Assembly (NCBI RefSeq): GCF_007556705.1
Contig: NZ_VJOL01000002.1
Location: 1-64,000 of the forward strand
Length of the DNA: 64,000 nt
Direction of reading: 5' to 3'
From: Tepidimonas thermarum
GTDB taxonomy: Bacteria; Pseudomonadota; Gammaproteobacteria; Burkholderiales; Burkholderiaceae_C
Part shown: piece after piece, positions 58,481 through 64,000 of the stretch
How positions within the stretch are numbered: position 1 is the stretch's first letter
Layout of the letters: each line of letters opens with the position of its first letter
The notes under the pieces: model-generated
What the model was told of the DNA's origin: nothing
What the model saw: only the letters and a program-made list of their open reading frames with translations
Database searches by the model: none
Position numbers and translations under genes: made by a program

Positions 58481-60036
58481 GCGGGGGTGCCCTCCTCGTG
58501 CTGCAGCGCGCGCACGGTGTCCACGAACACCTGCGCGCGGTGCGCATAGTCGCGAAACATGTCCAGGCTCGCGCACGCGGGCGAGAGCACGACGGCGTCC
58601 CCAGGCTGGGCCTGGCGCGCACACCAGCGCACCGCCGTGGGGAGGTCGGCAAAACGCTCGCACGGCACGCCGGTGCCGGCCAGCGCCGCCGCGATCGCGT
58701 CCGCATCGCGGCCGATGAGCGCCACCGCGCGCGCGTGCCGCGCCACCGGCCCGGCCAGCGGACCGAAGTCCTGCCCCTTGCCGTCGCCGCCCAGGATGAC
58801 CACCAGCCGGCGCTGGGCGCCCAACCCCTCGATCGCGGCCAGCGTCGCGCCCACGTTGGTGCCCTTGCTGTCGTCGATGTACTCGACATCCGCGACGATG
58901 GCCACCGATTCCACCCGGTGCGGCTCGCCCCGGTAGTCCCGCAGCGCGTGCAGCAGGGGGGCCAGCGGGGCACCGGCGGCGGTGGCCAGCGCCAGTGCCG
59001 CCAGCGCGTTGGTGGCGTTGTGGCGGCCCTGGATGCGCAGCGCCTCGGCCGGCATCAGGCGTTGCAGGTGCAGCTCGGCCTCTGCGGCGCGCGCGCGGCG
59101 CCCGCCCGCGTCGTCGTCCGGCAGCGCGCGCACCAGCCAGGTGATGCCGTTGAGCGTCTCCAGTCCCCATTCGCCCGGCCGCGTCGGCAGCCCAGCGCCA
59201 AAGCTGGTCCAGGGCCGCACCGGCGCCACCCGGCTGCGCGCGCCGCGCCCCGACGGCTCGGTCGGCTCGGGCGGCCGCCAGGCGGCCACGGTGGGATCGT
59301 CGCGGTTGAGCACCATCAGCCCCTGGGTGCCAAAGATGCGCGCCTTGGCCGCCGCGTACGCGGCCATCGTCCCGTGCCAGTCGAGGTGGTCCTGGGTGAC
59401 GTTGAGCACGGTGGCCGCGGTCGGCTCGAACCCTTCCACCCCGTCGAGCTGGAAGCTCGAGAGCTCCAGCACCCAGGCGCGCGGCAGGGCGTCGGCCGCC
59501 AGCCGTTCGGCCAGCGTGTCGAGCAGCGTCGGGCCGATATTGCCCGCCACCGCCACGTCCCAACCGGCAGCGCGCAGCACATGGCCGGTCAGGGCGGTGG
59601 TGGTGGTCTTGCCATTGGTCCCGGTGATGGCCAACACCGCCGGCTGGTAGCCACGCGTCTCGGCCAGCGCCCGCAGCGCGGCGGCAAACAAGCCCAACTC
59701 GCCCAGCACCGGCACGCCCACGGCCGCAGCCGCCTGCGCCACCCCCGCCCACTGCGCCGGCGCGATGCCGGGGCTGCGCGCCACCAGCGCCCACGGACCG
59801 CGCGCGAACAGCGCAGCATCCAACGCCACCCCGGCCCACAGCGTGCTGCCGGGCGCCGCCGCCTGCAGCGCGGCGGCCTGCGGCGGCGCAGCGCGCGTGT
59901 CGGCGACGGTGACGCGCGCCCCGGCCGCGTGCAACCAGCGCGCCATCGCCAAGCCCGAGGCGCCCAGGCCCAGCACCAGCGCCTCGCGCCCGCGCAGGGT
60001 CGGCAAGCAGTCGTGGGTCCAGCGCTCGGTGCTCAT
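58477..60036 (-). CDS. murD: UDP-MurNAc-L-alanine-D-glutamate ligase
   Basis: 519 residues, longer than the usual 440-450. [41 protein letters not shown] and the C-terminal [11 protein letters not shown] plus [13 protein letters not shown] are diagnostic. The extra length is mostly an insertion around residues 235-310 (arginine/proline-rich, before [14 protein letters not shown]). Overlaps mraY and ftsW by 4 bp. Confidence 0.97.
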   Translation of the reverse strand: MSTERWTHDCLPTLRGREALVLGLGASGLAMARWLHAAGARVTVADTRAAPPQAAALQAAAPGSTLWAGVALDAALFARGPWALVARSPGIAPAQWAGVAQAAAAVGVPVLGELGLFAAALRALAETRGYQPAVLAITGTNGKTTTTALTGHVLRAAGWDVAVAGNIGPTLLDTLAERLAADALPRAWVLELSSFQLDGVEGFEPTAATVLNVTQDHLDWHGTMAAYAAAKARIFGTQGLMVLNRDDPTVAAWRPPEPTEPSGRGARSRVAPVRPWTSFGAGLPTRPGEWGLETLNGITWLVRALPDDDAGGRRARAAEAELHLQRLMPAEALRIQGRHNATNALAALALATAAGAPLAPLLHALRDYRGEPHRVESVAIVADVEYIDDSKGTNVGATLAAIEGLGAQRRLVVILGGDGKGQDFGPLAGPVARHARAVALIGRDADAIAAALAGTGVPCERFADLPTAVRWCARQAQPGDAVVLSPACASLDMFRDYAHRAQVFVDTVRALQHEEGTPA

Positions 60037-61211
60037 CGCAGTTTGAGGGTGGACAGGCCAATCAGGCACAACAGCATGGTGATGATCCAAAAGCGCACGA
60101 CGACCTGCGTCTCGCGCCAACCGGATTTTTCGAAGTGGTGGTGCAGCGGCGCCATCTTGAGCAGCCGCCGCCCCTCGCCGTAGCGGCGTTTGGTGTATTT
60201 GAACCAGGTCACCTGCGCCATCACGGACAGCGCCTCGGCGACGAAGATGCCGCCCATGATCGCCAACACGATTTCCTGCCGCACGATGACGGCGATGGTG
60301 CCCAGCGCCCCACCGAGCGCCAGCGCGCCGACGTCGCCCATGAACACCTGCGCCGGGTAGGCGTTGAACCACAGGAACGCCAGCCCCGCGCCCGCCATGG
60401 CCGCGCAAAAAATCAGCAGCTCGCCGGTGCCCGGGATGTAGGGCAGCAGCAAATAGCGCGCAAACACCGCGTTGCCCGTGACATACGCAAAGATGCCCAG
60501 CGCCGACCCCACCATGACCACCGGCATGATGGCCAGCCCATCGAGGCCATCGGTCAGGTTGACCGCGTTGCTCGCGCCCACGATGACGAGGTAGGTCAGC
60601 AGCACGAAGCCGGCCACGCCCAGCGGGTAGCTGATCTCCTTGAAAAACGGCACCATCAAGCCCGCTTGCTGCGGCAAATCGATCGTGAAGCCCGAGGCGA
60701 TCCACGCGGTAAACAGCGCCCACACGCGTGCGTTGGAGCCCTCGGAAATCGCAAACACCAGGTAAAACGCCGCGGCCAGCCCGATGAGGGACTGCCAGGC
60801 GTACTTCTCGCGCGAGCGCATGCCCTCGGGGTCCTTGCGCACCACCTTGCGCCAGTCGTCCACCCAGCCGATCGCCCCCATGGCCCACGTGACCGCCAGC
60901 ACCACCCAGACGAAGCGGTTGGCCCACTCGAACCACAACAGCGTGGCCACCGTGATCGCAAACAAGATCAGCACCCCGCCCATGGTCGGTGTGCCGCTTT
61001 TGCTCAGGTGCGTCTGCACACCGTAGGCGCGCACCGGCTGGCCGATCTTGAGCGCGGTGAGCCGCTGGATGAACCACGGCCCCGCCGCGATGCCCACCAG
61101 CAGCGCGGTCATGGCCGCCATCACGGCGCGAAAGGTCAGGTATTGGAAGACGCGCAGAAACCCCAGCTCGGGCCAGACGCCCTGCAGCCACTGCGCCAGA
61201 CTAGGCAGCAT
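60033..61211 (-). CDS. mraY: Phospho-MurNAc-pentapeptide transferase MraY
   Basis: 392 residues with ten transmembrane helices. Makes lipid I from UDP-MurNAc-pentapeptide and undecaprenyl phosphate. Signatures [14 protein letters not shown] (aspartate pair), [10 protein letters not shown] and the C-terminal APLHHHFE histidine motif. Overlaps murF by 11 bp and murD by 4 bp. Confidence 0.98.
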   Translation of the reverse strand: MLPSLAQWLQGVWPELGFLRVFQYLTFRAVMAAMTALLVGIAAGPWFIQRLTALKIGQPVRAYGVQTHLSKSGTPTMGGVLILFAITVATLLWFEWANRFVWVVLAVTWAMGAIGWVDDWRKVVRKDPEGMRSREKYAWQSLIGLAAAFYLVFAISEGSNARVWALFTAWIASGFTIDLPQQAGLMVPFFKEISYPLGVAGFVLLTYLVIVGASNAVNLTDGLDGLAIMPVVMVGSALGIFAYVTGNAVFARYLLLPYIPGTGELLIFCAAMAGAGLAFLWFNAYPAQVFMGDVGALALGGALGTIAVIVRQEIVLAIMGGIFVAEALSVMAQVTWFKYTKRRYGEGRRLLKMAPLHHHFEKSGWRETQVVVRFWIITMLLCLIGLSTLKLR

Positions 61212-62649
61212 GCGTGGGTCCCTCCTCGTGTGTTGTGGCGCCGGCCAGGGCCTCGCAGGCGGCGACGACCCGCTCCATGCGCATGAAGCGCGAACCCTTG
61301 ACCAGCAGACTGCCGCCGCCCGCACGCAGCGCGCCCGGCAGCGCCGCCAGCAACGCGTCCACGGTGTCGAAATGCCGCACCCGCGCCGCCGGCGCCGCCA
61401 GCGCGGCCGCGGCGCGCCCCATCCAATCGCCCGCCAGCCAGAGGCGGTCGATGCCGCGCGCCAGTGCGTGCCGCAGCACCTCGTCGTGAAACGCCAGCGC
61501 CTGCGCGCCGACCTCGCCCATATCGCCCAGCACCAGCCAGCGCGGCGCGGGCAGCTCGGCCAGCATGTCGATGGCGGCGCGCACCGAGTCGGGGTTGGCG
61601 TTGTAGCTGTCGTCCACCACGGTCCACAGCGCCCCGTCGAGCCGCAGTGCCTGGGTGCGGCAGCGCCCGGGCACCGGCTCGAACGCGGTCAAGCCGGCGG
61701 CGATCGCGTCGCGAGGCACGCCCGCGGCCAGGGCGCAGGCGGTGGCGGCAAGCGCGTTGCGCACGTGGTGGCGCCCGGCGATGCGCAGCCGGGTCTCGAA
61801 GGGACCGTGCGGCGTGGTCACGCGCAGCGCCCAGGCACCGGCGTCCCATGCGGCCGTGCCCTGCACGTCGGCCCCGGCGCCGCCAAAGGTCAGCGTGGCG
61901 CGCGCGCCCGCCAGATCACGCCACAGCGGGGTAAACGCGTCGTCCGCCGGGAACACGGCCACGCCGTGCGCGGGCAGTGCGCTCAGCACGGCGCCGTTTT
62001 CGCGCGCCACCGCCTCGACGCTGGCCATGAACTCCTGGTGCTCGCGCTGGGCGTTGTTGACCAGGGCCACCGTGGGCTGCGCGATCGCCGCCAGTTGCGC
62101 GATCTCGCCCGGGTGGTTCATGCCGAGTTCGACCACGGCCAGGCGGTGCGTCGGGCGCAGGCGCAGCACCGTCAGCGGCACGCCGATGTCGTTGTTGAGG
62201 TTGCCTTGGGTGGCCAGCGCGGCGGCACCCGCGGCGGCGCGCAGGATGGCCGCCGTCATCTGCGTCACGGTGGTTTTGCCGTTGCTGCCGGTGACCGCGA
62301 TGAGCGTGCCCGGCCAGCGCGCGCGCCAGGCCGCGGCCAGCGCGCCCAAGGCGGCGCGGCTGTCGGGCACTTCCACACCGCACAGGCCGGCCGCCGCCAG
62401 ATCGCGCTCGGCCACGGCCCCCACCGCCCCCTGCGCCGCGGCCTGGGGCAAAAAGGCGTGGGCGTCAAAACGCTCGCCGCGCAGCGCAACGAACAGGTCG
62501 CCCGGCTGCAGGGTGCGCGTGTCGGTGTGCACGCGCCGTGGCGCCAGCGTGTGCGGGTCGCCCACGGTGCGCGCGTGCGGCAGTGCCGCCAGCAGCGCGC
62601 CCAACCCGTGCATCGGGGTGTCATCCGGCAGCGCGGACACGGTGTTCAT
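61201..62649 (-). CDS. murF: UDP-MurNAc-tripeptide-D-Ala-D-Ala ligase MurF
   Basis: 482 residues. Adds D-Ala-D-Ala. [43 protein letters not shown] and [10 protein letters not shown] are the MurF signatures. Overlaps murE by 4 bp and mraY by 11 bp. Confidence 0.98.
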   Translation of the reverse strand: MNTVSALPDDTPMHGLGALLAALPHARTVGDPHTLAPRRVHTDTRTLQPGDLFVALRGERFDAHAFLPQAAAQGAVGAVAERDLAAAGLCGVEVPDSRAALGALAAAWRARWPGTLIAVTGSNGKTTVTQMTAAILRAAAGAAALATQGNLNNDIGVPLTVLRLRPTHRLAVVELGMNHPGEIAQLAAIAQPTVALVNNAQREHQEFMASVEAVARENGAVLSALPAHGVAVFPADDAFTPLWRDLAGARATLTFGGAGADVQGTAAWDAGAWALRVTTPHGPFETRLRIAGRHHVRNALAATACALAAGVPRDAIAAGLTAFEPVPGRCRTQALRLDGALWTVVDDSYNANPDSVRAAIDMLAELPAPRWLVLGDMGEVGAQALAFHDEVLRHALARGIDRLWLAGDWMGRAAAALAAPAARVRHFDTVDALLAALPGALRAGGGSLLVKGSRFMRMERVVAACEALAGATTHEEGPTHAA

Positions 62650-64000
62650 GCGGTCTCCCCGCTGCGCCGGCGCAGGGCCGCGCGCGCCTGTTCGAGATCG
62701 GAAAACGGCCGGCGCACGCCCGCGATCTCCTGATAGTCTTCGTGGCCCTTGCCGGCCAACAGCACGATGTCGCACGCCTGCGCGGCGGCAATGGCGCGCG
62801 CGATGGCCTGCGCGCGGTCCGGCTCCACCCACGCGGCGGCCGGGTCGCGCAAACCGGCTTGCATCTGCGCCAGGATGTGCCGCGGGTCCTCGCTGCGCGG
62901 GTTGTCGCTGGTCAGCACCACGCGGTCGGCCCCCTGCTCGGCAGCGGCGGCCATGAGCGGGCGCTTGCCGGGGTCGCGGTCGCCGCCGCAACCCAGCACG
63001 CACCACAGCCGCCCGCCGCGCCGCGCGGCCAGCGGACGCAGGGCTTGCAGCGCTTGTGCGACGGCATCCGGGGTATGGGCATAGTCCACCAGCACCAACG
63101 GCAAGCCGTCGGCCGGGCCATCGGCCGCCGTCCAGGCCGCCTGCATGCGGCCAGGCACGGGCGTCAACCCTTGGCACGCGTGCGCCACCGCCGACCACGA
63201 CAGGCCGCGGCTGCGCAGCACGGCCATCACCGCCAGCAGATTGGCCAGGTTGTAGTCGCCCACGACCGGCAGCTCGAAGGTCGTGTGGACCGCCCCTTCG
63301 GCCACCGTGAAGCGTGCCCCATGCGGCAGCCACTCGCGCGCCTGCAGGCGCAGGCGGGCGTGCGGTGGCGCCGGGGTGGTGGCATAGGTCCAGAGGTCGA
63401 GGCCACCGTCGGCCGGACGCGCGGCCAGCGCCGCCGCCAATGCCTGCCCGTGGGGCCCATCGACGCCAACCACTGCGGTGCGCAGGCCGGGCCAGTCGAA
63501 CAGGCGGCGCTTGGCGGCCCAGTAGGCCTCCATGGTGCCGTGGTAGTCCAGGTGGTCCTGCGTCAGGTTGGTGAAGATCGCGGTGTGGACCCGCGCACCG
63601 TCCAGGCGGCCCTCTTCGATGCCGATCGAGGACGCCTCCAGCACCACGGCGCGCGCGCCCTCGTCGGCCAAGCGGCGCAGCGCACGCTGCAGCGTGATGG
63701 GATCGGGCGTGGTCAGGCCGGTGGACACGAGCGCCGCCCCGGGGCGGCCGATGCCAAGCGTGCCGATCAGGCCCGCGGGCACCCCTGCGGCCTGCAGCCC
63801 CTGGGCGGTCCACCAGGCGGTCGAGGTCTTGCCGTTGGTGCCGGTCACGGCGATCAGATCCAGCGCTTGGCTGGGCGCGCCCCAGAACGCGCTGGCCAGC
63901 GGCCCCGCCGCGGCCCGCAAGCCCGGGTAGGCCATCACGCGCACCGGCTCCATGGCGGCGTCGGCCCAGGTCGATGCCGGGTGCGCCGCCAACCAAGCCT
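62646..64000 (-). CDS. murE: UDP-MurNAc-tripeptide synthetase MurE, meso-DAP adding (5' partial)
   Basis: About 451 residues are visible; the N-terminus lies beyond the right edge. ATP loop VTGTNGKTSTAWW, EASSIGIEEGRLDG, TNLTQDHLDYHG, GCGGDRDPGKRP and the specificity motif SDNPRSEDP. DNPR indicates meso-diaminopimelate rather than lysine. Next upstream in a usual dcw cluster would be ftsI and ftsL. Confidence 0.97.
   Translation of the reverse strand, partial: AWLAAHPASTWADAAMEPVRVMAYPGLRAAAGPLASAFWGAPSQALDLIAVTGTNGKTSTAWWTAQGLQAAGVPAGLIGTLGIGRPGAALVSTGLTTPDPITLQRALRRLADEGARAVVLEASSIGIEEGRLDGARVHTAIFTNLTQDHLDYHGTMEAYWAAKRRLFDWPGLRTAVVGVDGPHGQALAAALAARPADGGLDLWTYATTPAPPHARLRLQAREWLPHGARFTVAEGAVHTTFELPVVGDYNLANLLAVMAVLRSRGLSWSAVAHACQGLTPVPGRMQAAWTAADGPADGLPLVLVDYAHTPDAVAQALQALRPLAARRGGRLWCVLGCGGDRDPGKRPLMAAAAEQGADRVVLTSDNPRSEDPRHILAQMQAGLRDPAAAWVEPDRAQAIARAIAAAQACDIVLLAGKGHEDYQEIAGVRRPFSDLEQARAALRRRSGETA

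Overview
The window is a contiguous piece of GC-rich bacterial chromosome, most consistent with a betaproteobacterium of the order Burkholderiales (Comamonadaceae-like; a Tepidimonas- or Caldimonas-type genus would fit, but I cannot place the genus from sequence alone). The grounds are protein sequences typical of that group (ErpA, CheV, MidA-like, FolM/FolB pair, TtcA), an SAH riboswitch in front of ahcY, and a gamma/betaproteobacterial dcw cluster ending in lpxC. MurE carries a DNPR motif and an mpl gene is present, so the peptidoglycan uses meso-diaminopimelate and the cell is Gram-negative. Gene density is very high, with many 4-bp ATGA/GTGA overlaps.

Layout. 1-350: the 5' end of an IS256-family element that has cut a FadL/OmpP1 outer-membrane transporter gene. 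350-2305: the rest of that gene, a DUF302 lipoprotein, and a divergent CsoR-family repressor with a CsoR-type operator between them. 2318-5550: cca, trxC, a DUF2905 protein and a MidA-type methyltransferase. 5500-7500: a visibly AT-richer patch with an unknown membrane protein, a pteridine-reductase-like SDR and a first FolB paralogue, followed by a second FolB and ttcA in normal composition. 8842-16000: DUF4136 lipoprotein, cheV, a phosphatase, ruvBA, phoH/ybeY, dtd and a CDF transporter. 15822-21230: tyrS, a divergent M23 peptidase-anmK pair, erpA and rplM-rpsI. 21409-29300: rlmJ, metY, a DUF3047 protein, the ahcY-tlyA-metF operon behind an SAH riboswitch, ispB and tRNA-Pro. 29358-34438: a cyclic-di-GMP block with a degenerate HD-GYP protein, an intact HD-GYP protein and a PAS-GGDEF-EAL protein. 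34439-42310: a TlpA-like oxidoreductase, mpl, two unknown proteins, DAHP synthase with an aromatic leader-peptide attenuator, tldD, rodA and a YqiA-like esterase. 42311-49091: radA, a YhhQ-type queuosine-precursor transporter, an RNB ribonuclease, a TonB-like protein, mtgA and ruvC. 49088-64000: a small membrane protein, then lpxC-ftsZ-ftsA-ftsQ-ddl-murC-murG-ftsW-murD-mraY-murF-murE, all on the minus strand, running off the right edge.

How the genes work together. Much of the window serves the cell envelope: precursor synthesis (mur genes, ddl, mraY), polymerisation (ftsW, rodA, mtgA), cleavage (M23), recycling (anmK, mpl), division (ftsQAZ) and lipid A (lpxC). A second theme is one-carbon and methyl metabolism (metY, metF, ahcY) with several SAM-dependent methyltransferases. 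A third is RNA maturation (cca, ttcA, ybeY, dtd, tlyA, rlmJ, RNB nuclease, YhhQ). The most informative regulatory elements are non-coding: the aro attenuator (38677-38806), the SAH riboswitch (27949-28064), the CsoR-type operator (1836-1850) and a possible RBS-masking pseudoknot before the queuosine transporter (43880-43910). No CRISPR array, prophage or obvious new defence system is visible.
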